64,000 nt of DNA from Endothia cerciana (GCA_026119935.1 JALRMH010000064.1:112499-176498), one strand, 5' to 3'. Counted from the first letter of the stretch, positions 31,795 to 42,974 are shown. Program-made: numbers and translations. The notes: generated by a model from the letters alone, not told the origin.

Positions 31795-32065
31795 GGAAGA
31801 CGAAAAGGAAGAGGAAGACGAAAAGGAAGAGGAAGACGAAAAGGAAGAGGAAGACGAAAAGGAAGAGGAAGACGAAAAGGAAGAGGAAGACGAAAAGGAA
31901 GAGGAAGANNNNNNNNNNNNNNNNNNNNNNNNNNNNNNNNNNNNNNNNNNNNNNNNNNNNNNNNNNNNNNNNNNNNNNNNNNNNNNNNNNNNNNNNNNNN
32001 NNNNNAGACGAAAAGGAAGACAAAAAAAGAAGAGGAAGAAGAGGAAGAGGAAGAGGACCTGACTT
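31795..32065 (+). repeat. 18-bp minisatellite interrupted by an assembly gap
   Basis: Units of GAAGAGGAAGACGAAAAG run up to the gap and resume after it. All frames are open, so the translated ORFs are not evidence of a gene. Confidence 0.9.
31909..32005. other. assembly gap (97 N)
   Basis: Ninety-seven undetermined bases lie within the 18-bp minisatellite. The true array length is unknown. Confidence 1.
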
Positions 32066-32251
32066 AAATCATCATACAGGCTGCTGCGGGACGGCGGCCT
32101 GTGGGTGGCCCTGGTCGAGGACGGGCTGCTGAACCTCGCCGGCGATGGGGCCCTGGGGCACGTTGACCTCCTCCGCCTCCCTGTCGTCCCAGCACTTGTC
32201 CAAGGGACTGCGTATAATACCGCTCTCGCGACTGTCAAACCCAGGACCAGC

Positions 32252-32392
32252 GCTCTCATCAGAGGTCATACGCCCTCATCAGAGGTCATGCGCCCTCATC
32301 AGAGGTCATGCGCCCTCATCAGAGGTCATGCGCCCTCATCAGAGGTCATGCGCCCTCATCAGAGGTCATGTGCCGTCATCAGAAGTCCTGCG
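32252..32392 (+). repeat. 20-bp tandem repeat, about 7 units
   Basis: Near-identical units of GCCCTCATCAGAGGTCATGC, with a few changes in the last units. Low-complexity GTGAGG repeats follow at 32469-32500. Confidence 0.95.
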
Positions 32393-32399
32393 GCGTCAA

Positions 32400-33290
32400 G
32401 CTCGATGAGGATGGCCTCGTCATTCGTGACGAGTTTGTGAATTGTGAAGATGTAGAATCAGGCAGAGATGGTGAGGGTGAGGGTGAGGGTGAGGGGGTGT
32501 TGTACTTGCTCTTACGAGGCCGGGACAGCGCTCGGTGAAGCGGAGGAAACCATCGTGAGGGACGGCGGCCTGTGGGCAGCCCTGGTCGGGGACGGGCAGC
32601 CGAACCTCGTCGGTGATGGGGCCCTGGGGCACGTTGGCCTCCTCCGCCTCCATGTCGTCCTAGTACTTGTCTAAGGGCCCGTGTATAGTACTGCTCTCAC
32701 AACTTATAGTCGTCGACGTCGTCATCATAGTCGCCGTCGTCGTCGTCGCAGCCACCCTTACGGGTGGCCAAGGAGAAGAAACCAGCAGGGCCGGGGGGCA
32801 GACTCTGCAGGCTCGGTGTCTTCTGTCGCCTGAAGATTAGCAGGAGCTGGGCCATCGGCCTTGGCAGCCTGAGCGGCAGCCTTCTCAGAGGGAGCCATAT
32901 CGCAGGCTCCAAAACCAGCACCACCGCCATTAACAACAGCTGCAGGGCCAGCCTTCCCAAGGGCCTACTCGATGACACCGACGGGAATGGCAACGATGCT
33001 GATGATGGCCTAGTGGACGGCGCGAGAGACAGTGCGAAAGACAGGGCCGAGGGGGTTGCGGATGCAGCAGTGGATGCCCGCCCGGTCCCCCCAGGAGCTA
33101 CTAGACGGGTTTGGGGATAAGGACCTCAAGACCGTCGGCAACTACCACCTAGGCCTGCCTAGGAAGCCTTCGTCGCACGTATTCAACCTGGGCGGCGAGG
33201 GTGGGGATGACGACGTAGGCGCGGGCGGTGTGGGAGGTGGCGAGGAGATGGCCACGGCCGTGAGCGGCGTCTCGGCGCTGGGCTCTGTTC
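32400..33290. other. no confident gene; internal duplication
   Basis: The segment 32545-32690 (GGACGGCGGCCTGTGGG.. to CTTGTCTAAGGG) repeats 32090-32205, a direct duplication of about 115 bp. Other frames are not recognised. Confidence 0.5.
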
Positions 33291-33294
33291 TAGG

Positions 33295-33660
33295 CCCAGG
33301 GCCTCAGCCTGTCTGTAGCGTCCCTACACCAGGCCTTTATCCGCCTCGAGGAGGCGGAGGAGGAGGGGGCGGAGGAGGGCGTCCTTCCCGACCAGCCCTT
33401 CCTCTCGGACTCCGACACCGACGACAGCGGTGGCGACACTGCTGGATCTACCTCTGTCTCGTCTCTGAAAGGCCCCTCCAACGCCTTTATAGTAGATGCC
33501 GAGATGCAGGATGCGCCGATGTCTGTTTCCGCCTTCCAGCAACAGGCCATGCCGGAGGCGCCGACGTTGACATCCTACTTCCAGCAAGAAGCCACGCAGA
33601 GCGTTCCCGAGCAGTACGTTCCCCGCAAGTGGGACTCCTAGGGATACACGCGCCAGCTGT
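33295..33660 (+). pseudogene. C-terminal fragment of an acidic protein, copy 2 (inverted)
   Basis: An open frame follows a CTAG at 33294. It runs ASLHQAFIRLEEAEEEGAEE, GVLPDQPFLSDSDTDDSGGD, DAEMQDAPMSVSAFQQQAMP and stops in WDS* at 33641. In copy 1 (27830-28245 minus) the same position is CAG (Gln) and the protein continues GYTRQL before its stop. Here GGATACACGCGCCAGCTGTAG still follows the TAG, so the stop arose from a C-to-T change. This copy has an extra Gln-rich unit and lacks the long Asp/Glu run. Function unknown. Confidence 0.5.
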
Positions 33661-33684
33661 AGGTGTGGTCGTGGTTGTAGGCCT

Positions 33685-33745
33685 AGGGGGGAGGGGGAGG
33701 AGGAGGAGGAGGAGGAGGAGGAGGAGGAGGAGGAGGAGTGGGAGG
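33685..33745. repeat. (GGA)n microsatellite
   Basis: About 17 GGA triplets. It accounts for poly-Ser/poly-Arg frames on the two strands. Confidence 0.95.
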
Positions 33746-34605
33746 AGGGACTGCGTATTTTGGTGGTTGCTGCTTGTGTAAGAAGGAGAGGATCGAGGGC
33801 TGTCCCTGGTCGGCAACCTATCAGCACAGTCTGCCTCGGATCGAGCCACGAGCCCTCCCGAAGCACGCTTCACGACAAACGGCCGCCAAGGCGACTCGGA
33901 TCTCGATCATCTCGGCCTCGATGAGGCATAGGTTCGCCCTGTGGCTCTGGAGAACCCGGGTGGGCACCTCGTCTGCTTTCTGGAGGCTGGCGATCTCCTC
34001 AGCCTGCATGTTTGTGGTCTGGACGAGGTTGGTCAGCCTTTCTTCCTGGCGCTGCCCGCCGGGCTCTCTCGCGTCTCTGTAACATGCACATAGCTCCGGC
34101 CTTTCACTGCTACACCACAGCGTTATAGCCGTTCCACGCACTGCAACGTAGATAGAAGGGAATATTACAATTACATGCCCAAGCGACCTCTGTTGTCGCC
34201 GTCTCACACCCATAACACATTTCTCCACGCCGCAGCGGCTTCATGTGTGCAGCTGACACTCTTATTATATGCCTTGTTGGCAACCTCGTCGTACATCCCG
34301 TCGGCAACCTTGTTATACGTCTCGTCCGCAACCTCGTCGTACGTCCCGCAGTAACCTTATTATACGTCTCGCACCTTTGTCGGCAGCCTCGTCGCACTTC
34401 TCTAAACCATCTTGTATGCTCCTTAAATGCTCGGAACTTATACGTCTGGCACCTCGTCGGGAACCTGTCGGGAACCTCGTCAGCACAGTCTGTCTGCCTC
34501 AGAAAAAAAAGAAGCATATGAAAACAAAACAAACACAGTGGTCGTTTCGAGATTATGCGGCGGACTTCTGGTACCAACTTTTCCACCAAGGTTGAATCAA
34601 ATGAC
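33746..34605. other. no gene; about 30-bp repeats at 34272-34410
   Basis: Four to five degenerate units of GGCAACCTCGTCGTACGTCC plus TTGTTATACGTCTCG-type sequence. The remaining frames are not recognised. Confidence 0.5.
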
Positions 34606-35724
34606 TTAGTGCTCGTCAATCAGAGAGCGCTGATACGTTTCACGCATACCAGACAACTCGTACATCAGTACTATACGGCACCCAAGCACAGATGCCATAA
34701 GCCTGCCAATGACGGCCAGTCCATCCTTTGGTCCCATAAAAAGATAACTTGACAGAAGAAAGGTGCCGAAAATGATGTGGCAGATGATGGAAGTGGACAG
34801 CACCCAGTGGAGCACAATGAATGTTAGGTCCTCGTCCATGAACTTGAGATCCATATGCTTCTGGCTGAGTGAAGGCGTGATTTCCAACTCTCGTATGAGC
34901 CATGCTAGCCTTTGGATCATTCCGGTTTCCTGTTGTTTGCTTCCTTCAACGTCTCCATTTCGGGGCTGTAACCTCGCGCCAGTGGTATAGGCGTGGCATC
35001 TTCTAACACGGCGTCGTGTGGCCAGAGTGGCCAGCAAATGGATGGGTATGACTAGCAGTGCCCAGATCACCGGCGCTGGAGGGATATCCGACATGATGTT
35101 GCTGATGCTTTGGGTACCAAGCTGGTAGCAGACAAGCCCGACATTGGCAGCAGAGGCCATTGCGATGGCATACTCTGCCATGGCAATCGCAATCGTTGTT
35201 CCTGGAGAGTGGCTGGCCTGATGGTATCGGCCTTCCTGGCCGGCGAGAAGCTTCTTAGGGTTGTAGTACTTGTAGGCTCGAGGCAGGTATACGCTTGGAC
35301 TGCCGAGAGCGAGCAGCGTGGCCAGGATGGGACGGTGTCCCACAACGGGCAGCATGGCGAGTTCCTCGGGGCCAGCACCCAGAAGGGCGAGGATTGTTGG
35401 CGTGATGCCCAAGAGCACCTGGGCGCAAGTCATGACGGACTTGATGTACTCAGACGCGTGCTCCAAGATGCACTGCATGACGGGTTCCGTAATTGCTGAA
35501 TATGTGCCACCACCTGCAAGCCAGTCGGTATTCGAAAGGTTTCTGAACCCTGTGAGATATACATCGTACTCCTCGGCACAATTGGTGTGCAAGATCTGGG
35601 TCCAAACATAAGAGTATTGGGGATACCAATGTCGAAATTGAGAAGTAAAAATCACATCCGCGGTACTGGGTCGTGCTAGGCATAGCAAAATAAATAGCAG
35701 GCTCAACGGGATAAGAGATGCCAT
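34606..35724 (-). CDS. multi-pass membrane protein, uncharacterised
   Basis: A single-exon frame of 372 aa from ATG 35724. An N-terminal signal peptide (about residues 1-22, SLLFILLCLARPSTAD) precedes an extracytoplasmic stretch with an N-glycosylation site (NLS near 62). Hydrophobic helices follow at about 97-118, 131-147, 177-200, 218-236, 303-328 and 335-356. A basic cytoplasmic-type loop lies at 237-243 (RRRVRR). This resembles lineage-specific fungal integral membrane proteins of unknown function. No frameshift. Divergent from the Vps62-like gene at 36512, with an R1 copy in the shared intergenic region. Confidence 0.7.
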   Translation of the reverse strand: MASLIPLSLLFILLCLARPSTADVIFTSQFRHWYPQYSYVWTQILHTNCAEEYDVYLTGFRNLSNTDWLAGGGTYSAITEPVMQCILEHASEYIKSVMTCAQVLLGITPTILALLGAGPEELAMLPVVGHRPILATLLALGSPSVYLPRAYKYYNPKKLLAGQEGRYHQASHSPGTTIAIAMAEYAIAMASAANVGLVCYQLGTQSISNIMSDIPPAPVIWALLVIPIHLLATLATRRRVRRCHAYTTGARLQPRNGDVEGSKQQETGMIQRLAWLIRELEITPSLSQKHMDLKFMDEDLTFIVLHWVLSTSIICHIIFGTFLLSSYLFMGPKDGLAVIGRLMASVLGCRIVLMYELSGMRETYQRSLIDEH

Positions 35725-35824
35725 AGGTGTTGGTCGGACAGCGGCAGTGCCAAACTATGACTGCTAACCGGAGGGAAAGTCGCTGTGAAGAGCGGGAACG
35801 GAATGCCATTCTTATTGAAAATAT

Positions 35825-36120
35825 ACTGTTGTGGTGGGTGGTGCCATGGTCTGGGAGGTGTGGGTCGTCAAGGGTACCCCCCAAAGCGACACCCTCTACG
35901 CCTTATTTTCAGACAGAAAGGTAGAAACCAAGCCCTCTACTCTTCTCAATAATCTGTTCGGACCGGAGAAACCATAGCCGTGTCGATTTTCCAGGCCCTC
36001 GGGCCTTGGTTGCGTCTTCTTTTCCTACACAGGCATGCTAGGGCTGGCTGAGCTCTTTGTTACCTCGACCTGGGTCGTCTTGTCCTGCGACTTCGCCCTA
36101 GTCCTGGTTCAACACTTTAG
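35825..36120 (+). repeat. R1 dispersed repeat
   Basis: Matches the minus strand of 3330-3653 over about 180 bp (GGTGGTGCCATGGTCTGGGA to CAGGCCCTCGGGCCTTGG), then adds the CGACTTCGCCCTAGTCCTGG core. It sits about 100 bp upstream of the membrane-protein start codon. Confidence 0.7.
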
Positions 36121-36511
36121 TCACAAGGGGCCAATGACACACGGGCGGCAAGGTCTTGCAAAGCGACCAACATGCTTAGTAGCTGGGCGCCACCCAGGAG
36201 TTCAGCCAGCCATCAGCCAGCACCGTGCGGACTAGTGAAACGCGGCTCCAAAAAGTACCGGAACGCCACTCGGCCACCTGCGTAGGTGCTCTTTCATGCG
36301 AGACGGTGACCTGATTCTAGGCTTTTCAGATTTCAGGGCGAGATGGTCCCAGGCCGTTCTCTCTTTCACCGACAAACATTCGACTACCGGGAGGCCAAGT
36401 CGTCTTTCTTGCGACCCGACTGCACCTCCGCTGCTGCGCGCCGGATGAAAAACACCGTTTACGAATACGTATTATTACGACGTTCATCTTTCCCGGGTAT
36501 TTGGAACAGGC

Positions 36512-38112
36512 ATGGCCTCCCGAAGCTCTGCTCGTCAGCCACTCCGACCTCTGCATCTCCTCCTTCTGGATTTGTACATCTGTTCCCTGGTCCTTCTCCC
36601 CGTCTTTGGAAGTGCGGCCGGGTCTATACTGAGCGGAGGAGATCTCACATTGCCGGGATATGTGATCCGTTACGGTATGAAGCACACTCACGCCTCGGCC
36701 TACATTTATATTCTCAGCAGAAGCTAACTTACTGAGTAGCGCCACGTGTCTGGCTCCACTCGGAAGAGCAGTTTCGCCCGGCCGATATCGTCAGGCACTT
36801 ACGCCATACCACGCCGATGATACACGAAGAACCTGTTGCCGGGTTGCCAGAGTTAGACCTGGACAACCTCGCCCTCCTCAACGGTATCAGTGAGCAGGTC
36901 GTCGCGTTGACCTCGGATGAAGATGTCACAGCCTCGCCCATGCCCGCGTGGCTTTTCGGAGAGGTTCCTGATGCGTCAGGGAAAATCTACGACGCTACCC
37001 CGTGTGTGGTGATCCTCGTCGAGAAGAATGCCCGCGACGTGGATGTGTTTTTTTTCTACTTTTATTCTTACAACAGAGGCGCAAATATATCACAGATCCT
37101 GGAACCGTTGAGCCGTTGGGTTGAGCCTCCGGGATCCGAGCCTGACATGACATTCGAAAATCATGTTGGTGACTGGTATGTATCCCGCCCCTGGTCCTTC
37201 TCTGCCTCGGAACGACCGGCGGCTGACGACCTGCTCAAGGGAGCATAATATGATACGATTCCGCGATGGCATGCCTACTGGCATCTACTATAGCCAGCAC
37301 TCCGACGGCGCTGCTTATGAATGGAACCACCCAATGGTCCAGATACGAGAAGAGCGTGTATGCCGACCACCCAACCTGTCAATATCAGCAGGTCAACGTT
37401 GTCTGACTCAAGTTTAGCCGCAGGTCTTCAGCGCCTTGGGTTCCCACGCGAACTACCCATCTTCGGGGTTAGTATTTCATCATACCATCAGACATGCACG
37501 TTGACCCGATTATCTAATTCTGCGTCCAGGAACCACATCCATGATGCAGTTGTAATAGACTATTGCAATCGTGGTCTGCTATGGGATCCTATACTCTCGG
37601 CATACTTCTACCATCTTGACCCGATAAGTTCCAGGCTGACCCGCCTATCTCCCCCTGACGCCAGTTCCGAAAGGTCGAACCTCACGTCCTTCTTCTACTT
37701 CGACGGCAGGTGGGGAGATTTCCAATACTCATATGACAACTACCGACAATGGACGATGCCGTGGGTTGGCCTGAAGCGTTTTGTATCGGGTCCGGAAGGC
37801 CCGGCTGCCAAGCAGCTGGTGAGAAAGGGGCTCCTTCCGGACTATCGCCACAGGTCCATCATGCAGTGGGCCGCCGGGGTTTTCATGTCATTATACCCGT
37901 GTTGCCTGCGCGGATGGAGACCCTGGGTCTTTGGAAGCCTGCTCGCCGTGATTATTGTGCTTGTGATCCGGACGAGCAAGCGTTTGATCAGGCGTGGCAT
38001 AAGGCGGTACAGGAGAAGGGCATACAGGAAATTAGAAAACGCGATACCGCTGGAGGACCTGGAGAGGACAGACGATAGCGGCATGGACGGGGTGGGGCTC
38101 CTGCCGAGGTAG
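36512..38112 (+). CDS. Vps62-like protein, five exons
   Basis: Exons 36512-36674, 36740-37175, 37240-37357, 37418-37467 and 37530-38112 join in frame to 449 aa. Introns are 60-65 bp with GTATGA/GTATGT/GTATGC/GTTAGT donors and CTAAC or CTGAC branch points. Residues about 13-36 form a signal peptide or anchor. The Vps62 family blocks are in order: YVIRY followed by VWLHSEEQFRPADI, HVGDW/EHNMIRFRDG, YYSQHSDGAAYEW, GSHANYP (about 247-253), DYCNRGLLWDP, DGRWGDFQY and GPEGPAAKQLV. A membrane helix (VFGSLLAVIIVLVI) and a basic tail end the protein. Yeast Vps62 is implicated in vacuolar sorting. The role here is not known. No break is seen. Confidence 0.88.
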
Positions 38113-38149
38113 CAGATACGCGGACCGGAGAGGCACCGGGAGAATGGGC

Positions 38150-38440
38150 TCCAAGATGGCCTTATATGTCACCAGCCACACGTTTACTTGCCCGTCTCAA
38201 ACCGGAGACCGCGCACACCTTTGGGGAGTAGGGAATTCTCTTGTGCCGGCAGCAGCAGCAGTGTCCCCGGCGTGTCCGCCCGCCCGTGCGCCCGACACCC
38301 ACTACCCACCACATCAACCCACCTACCGGAAAGGGGGCGTCCGCCCGAGCATTTTACCATGTACGGCGGGTGGTCAGACAGCCCGGCGGTGCAGGCGCAG
38401 GATCATGGATGGCAGGTGGTGCCACCCACTAACTAAATAA
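38150..38440 (+). repeat. R2-associated flanking repeat
   Basis: The stretch TACGGCGGGTGGTCAGACAG, CCCGGCGGTGCAGGCG is shared with 45492-45530 next to another R2 copy. Confidence 0.5.
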
Positions 38441-38547
38441 TGGGGAAAAGGCCCCACCCTCCTCCCGCCCCGCGCCTGCTGCCCACTGCCGCCTCCTCAA
38501 CCGTGCCCCCGTATCCCGACCCGCGGCGCCCCGTCAGGTCCGTGCCT

Positions 38548-38584
<37 letters not shown>

Positions 38585-38598
38585 CTGCAGCATGTGTG

Positions 38599-38642
<44 letters not shown>

Positions 38643-38800
38643 CTGTCTGTGCCTGCTGTGTGTACTACCCCCTGGACCCCTGCCTCAGCCCATGCGGGAC
38701 GGGACGAGGGTGGGGTCCTTCCCCATTGTCGGGTGGCACCCCTGTCACAGCCCTCTGCCACCATCATCATCGCCCCCCATGATGGTAGGCGGGCTTGTTG
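38440..38800 (+). repeat. R2 dispersed repeat with (GT)n and (TGCC)n
   Basis: CCGCGCCTGCTGCCCACTGC, CTCCTCAACCGTGCCCCCGTAT, a GT run at 38550-38582, about ten TGCC units at 38594-38643, and GACGAGGGTGGGGTCCTTCC. The microsatellite types differ between R2 copies. Confidence 0.8.
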
Positions 38801-39169
38801 GACACGCGCGCGCGGACTGAGGCCCAAGTGTGGGGCCGCGCGCCAGCAAGGTCAGGGTTGGATTTCAGGCAGACGCGTCTAGTAACCGCGCCAGGTAAAC
38901 AAACAAACCGCGTCCACCCAGGCTCAGGGTTAGGGTCGTGCACATACCACCCCAGCCCATAAGCTTCCTCTTGATCCTGCACCTCCTGTCGACGACCTTC
39001 CACACCTTCCACCTCCTGGCGTCGACCTCACCCCTCTTGACGACGACTCACCCCTCCTGACGACAACCTCACCCCTCCTGACGACGACTCACCCCCCAGC
39101 CCGCGCAGGGATAAACAGCCGCCCCCCCACAGACCACCCGAGCCACAGTCAACTTTTTTTTCTTCCACC

Positions 39170-39939
39170 ATGCCGTACCCCCGCCGTTCTGTCCGGATTG
39201 TCGGCATCAACCGCGACATCTACCACTACCTCGGCCCCGACCGTTCTCATCCTCATCCTTCTCCGCCTCACCTCTCCACCCTAGACCGCAGTGCTATCAT
39301 CGAGATCACCATGGAGCACGTTCAACCCACGGACAGCGCCCCGCAGGGCTTGGACGTCGTTGGTCGCGTTGCCCGGGCGTTTGGCTATGGTAAGCTGAGG
39401 GGCCTGATGGGCTCTCCCTCACCTCCTCCCACCTCGCCCTACCTCACGGGACCACGTCTCGCCGTCACCTGACGCGTCTCGAGGAGGACAGCCCGGCTGA
39501 CGCATCCTCTCTGGCAGTCTTTGGTTCCTAGAATGGGCCCAAGGCTGACAACGTCGGCGATGTCGTCCTCCAGAACGGCGCCGTCCAGATAAATGGGCTG
39601 TTTCACCCAGACGACAGCCTGGAAACCCGGGCCGCCCTGCTGAGAGAGCTCACCGACATGCAGACCAAGCTCACCGACACGCAGGTCAAGCTCACCCTCA
39701 CGTCGGCCCTGGTCTTCGGCTGCTTCTGGTTTGGAGGCCTCATGACCATGGTGCGCGAGCTCATCCGTGGCAAGAGTAAGCACTGCTATCCATCCGCTTC
39801 CTTCTAACCTCTCCCCCTTCCCCCTCCCCCTCCCCTCTCCCCCGTGTCTCTCTCCTTCCCGCCTCTCCCTCCTCGCCTTTTCTCCACAGCAGGAGAACAG
39901 GGATATATCGACCTAACGTCCCTGCCCCGAACAGATTAA
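39170..39939 (+). pseudogene. spliced gene for a small single-pass membrane protein, one in-frame TAG
   Basis: The ATG follows a pyrimidine-rich CTTTTTTTTTCTTCCACC leader. Exons 39170-39389, 39518-39775 and 39890-39939 have GTAAGC donors at both introns (128 and 114 bp), a GGCTGAC branch and CAG acceptors, and would give 175 codons. The only defect is TAG at 39529-39531, four codons into exon 2. The product has a polar N-terminal half, a heptad-like stretch (LLRELTDMQTKLTDTQVKL), a hydrophobic helix (LTSALVFGCFWFGGLMTMV), and ends YIDLTSLPRTD. Family unknown. It is either a recent pseudogene, a base error, or spliced differently around the TAG. Confidence 0.5.
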
Positions 39940-41019
39940 GGAGTGGCGCCCTTCGCCCTTCTTCTTGTCCTAGCGACATGCAACACCTGGGGGCCCGGGA
40001 CCGGATGAAGGGAGGCAGGAAGGATATGTGCAGAAGGGTATCGACCGGCCGTTATGCTCTCTTTCGCTCTCCTGCGCAATCCAGCATTCTGGGGCGTGAA
40101 GGTGACATCCTCTCTCCCTCTTTGCCCTGTCGGTAGCACCTCACCAGGGGTCTAGATCAGGAGCTTAATAAGAAGAACCAGAACACACACACAGCCCCCA
40201 GAAAGGGTGATTTGACAGCTGCAGGCCCGGTGTACTTCACACTCCTGTGCCGGGCCAGAGGAACAAGTCGTGGTCCTTATTGTGCACCCCCTGGAAAATG
40301 GGGAACACCCTTGGGTCTCTGGCTGTACCCCACAACTCCAGCCCTATGCCTGCTCTGTATGCCCTAGCCCTCCGCCCTCCAGCGCCTGTGCCCCCCTATA
40401 TGCCTTGCATCCTAGCGCCTATACCCTGCATCCCAGCACTATACCCCCTTATGCTACAGCTCCCAGGGATGAACATCTTACACCTTGCCACCCGCGCTGC
40501 ATATCATCGATGGATGTGTGGTTAATAATATACTGGGGTGGAGACATCAGTTATAGCACCACCTGGCAGGCAGTGGTCTGCTGATCCTCCCCACCTCTCC
40601 CTGTCAGGGGTGAAGGACTACCCATCTGGTCGCCCCCTCCTCTGTAGTGAACAGGTCCCCCACCTGTCATCATAGCCATGCCCCTCCTCCATGGTGGGGG
40701 GTTTAGGCCTTGCACCTCTGAAAAAGGGAAGACCCTTGAGTTCTCTACTACACTGCATATAACCATATAGGCTGCAGAACTGAGCTTCTTTTCTACCCTG
40801 TCTGGGAGAAAGATTACAATCTAAAAAGAAAAGGTGGGTGTGCATGTATGGATACAAATCCCTGAGCTGTATGGCCTAGCAGGTATGCAGAATAACTCGG
40901 GGAAGTCAGCTCCTCCTCTTGTGACGGTAGAGGAAGTGGCGGGCCCCATCCATGCATATAAGCCAGTCAAGGTGGGCAGGCCTCTCTCTGGTCTGTCCAC
41001 CTGCGGCCTTTTGGCAAGA
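39940..41019. other. no gene; R1 fragment at 40340-40470
   Basis: TGCCCTAGCCCTCCGCCCTC, CAGCGCCTGTGCCCC and GCCTTGCATCCTAGCGCC match the tandem part of R1. An AT-richer stretch follows. Confidence 0.5.
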
Positions 41020-42970
41020 TGGTCCGGTTTGGGGGGGCGGGAGGCGGGGGGCTGACAGTTGTGACAGGTATGATGGTTATTTGGGTAGTCAATTTCTGCT
41101 GGGATAGCAATATTGATGAGGAGGCCCCGCTGGCTGCCAGCATCGTCAGCACCAACCGCCCACCACCGGCTACCCGGTCGTGGGCGGCATGTACATCTCC
41201 TGCCTCAGCCACAAAAAAGATGCTGGTGCTGACCGTGATCATCGTGCGCCCCGAGTCCAAGGTCATCGGCCACCACGCGGACGACCGCAAACCTCACATA
41301 ACATGGGCGGGCCGACCAGCCTGATGCTGAAACGTGCCTGACTTCAGGTCCAACCTGCTGTACGACACCGGCGCCTCGTACACGGCCATGTTGACGACGC
41401 TGCTCGGCACCGAGGTGTCGGAGTACGAGATGAGACCCTGTACCTCGACCCGATCGGGGACAGTCGGGGGCATGCCCCCCAGTTGGAGGGCATGGTGGCG
41501 ATCGCCTCCGAGTTCGACGTCAGGTTGGGGTTGACGGGCACCCTCAGCGGACAGGGTTGAGGGAGAGGATCGAGGACCCGGCGAAGTACTGGATCAGCGT
41601 GAGGGCGCATGGGGGACCGCCGACAACCCCGTGGAGGGTGAAGTTGACATCCTGGCTGGTCAGGGGAGAGGTGTTGGACGTGAACCGCCCGCTGATGGGG
41701 ATGTCCAAGAAGGTCAGCACCATCACCGAGCTGGTGGACAAACCTGCGCCTCTCGTGCAGCGAGTCGGCCGTGCCGGTGGGCACGGAGACGATGTCGTTC
41801 GACTACCCCAAACCGTTCGAGGTCGTGCTGAGCAGGTCGGTGAAGGACAACAGGTTCGTCCACTGCCTGTTGACCATGAGGGACACCAACTGCCTAATGA
41901 TGCCAGAACAACGGCTGGATGTGGTCGGACATCATCCACCTCACGACGCCCGACCGCAAGCACTGCCTCACGACCACCAGGTAATTACATCAGCAAACCC
42001 CTGGCCAGGCTCATGTTGGCCATGGGCCACGACGGGACTGTCATGGCCACCAACACGTCGATATCGAAGATGGACGATGCCATCGTGATCATGCAGGTCA
42101 CGGCCGGCGGCGACCGCCTCGGCAGCGACGACGCCACCACAGCCGACACGGTCTGGACGATCAACCTGGACCTCTTATGAGGATCGTGACCATCGGGATG
42201 ATCATCATCCGCATGGTGTTCAGCATCCAAAATCAGACCCCCCCAGGGTAGATTCTAACACCGGCCCATGTGACATCTACAACAGCACGATGAACGCCAT
42301 CACAAGATCCTCACCAACAGCCACAGCTAAGGCGTAGGTGACCATGAACCGCACCGGGCATATCATCGCCAACGGGTGCGGGCACTTGCGCACGAAGGTG
42401 ACCAAGACCTGCGGGGGAGGCACGAGGAGACCGGCCGGGAGATCGACAGGTGCGCGGTGCCGGCCTTCGACGACATCACCGACAAGAGGATCGTCGTCAA
42501 CATCGGCAGCACCTTCTGCAACAGGGGGGGGGGGGTGCGAGGCCATGACCTCGGGCTGGCGGTGCTGTACCTGCGGGTACGTCCGCGTGGAGGGGGTTCG
42601 TGCACACTCCGGGATGCCTCTGCTCACGCACAAGCCGACCCGTACGGCAACCTGCACGGGTTCTGCTAGGACCGCATGGCCGCCAGCGGGCATAGGACCT
42701 GCAGCCGGCCGGCGAACGACCACGAGCGCGACACCATTGGCGCCACGACGAGAGCGACAGCAGCGACAGCGACACCGAAAAGGGCACGAGCGCCTCCACA
42801 GGCGGCAGCAACAAGCACACGACCGTGAGCAAGGCCACGGACGAGCTCATGGACATGCCCGCACGGCCTGGGCAGCACCAGCTACGACACGGACAGCATC
42901 ACCCCGGCCGCGTATGACCAAATCATCGTGCGCAACAAGACCAGGCGGAGGGCGCTCGTGAAAGACCCAC
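41020..42970 (+). pseudogene. large decayed coding region with a DTGAS motif
   Basis: Plus-strand frames switch at least six times but stay protein-like. They include LLYDTGASYTAMLTTLLGTE (DTGAS at 41364-41378, as in aspartic proteases of retroelements and cellular enzymes), DPAKYWISVRAHG, TMSFDYPKPFEVVLSRSVKD with NRFVHCLLTMRDTNCLM, KMDDAIVIMQVTAGG and PAFDDITDKRIVVNIGSTF. The overall GC is high. No reverse transcriptase, integrase or LTR is seen, so a retroelement origin is only possible. It ends in an acidic/Ser-rich section before an R2 copy. Confidence 0.4.
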
Positions 42971-42974
42971 AACG

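Noticed and set aside
31758..32132. Lys/Arg-rich 124-codon frame across the gap
   Set aside because: Translation of an 18-bp minisatellite through undetermined bases.
32252..32392. Possible CRISPR-like array
   Set aside because: The 20-bp units are directly adjacent with no spacers, and the genome is eukaryotic.
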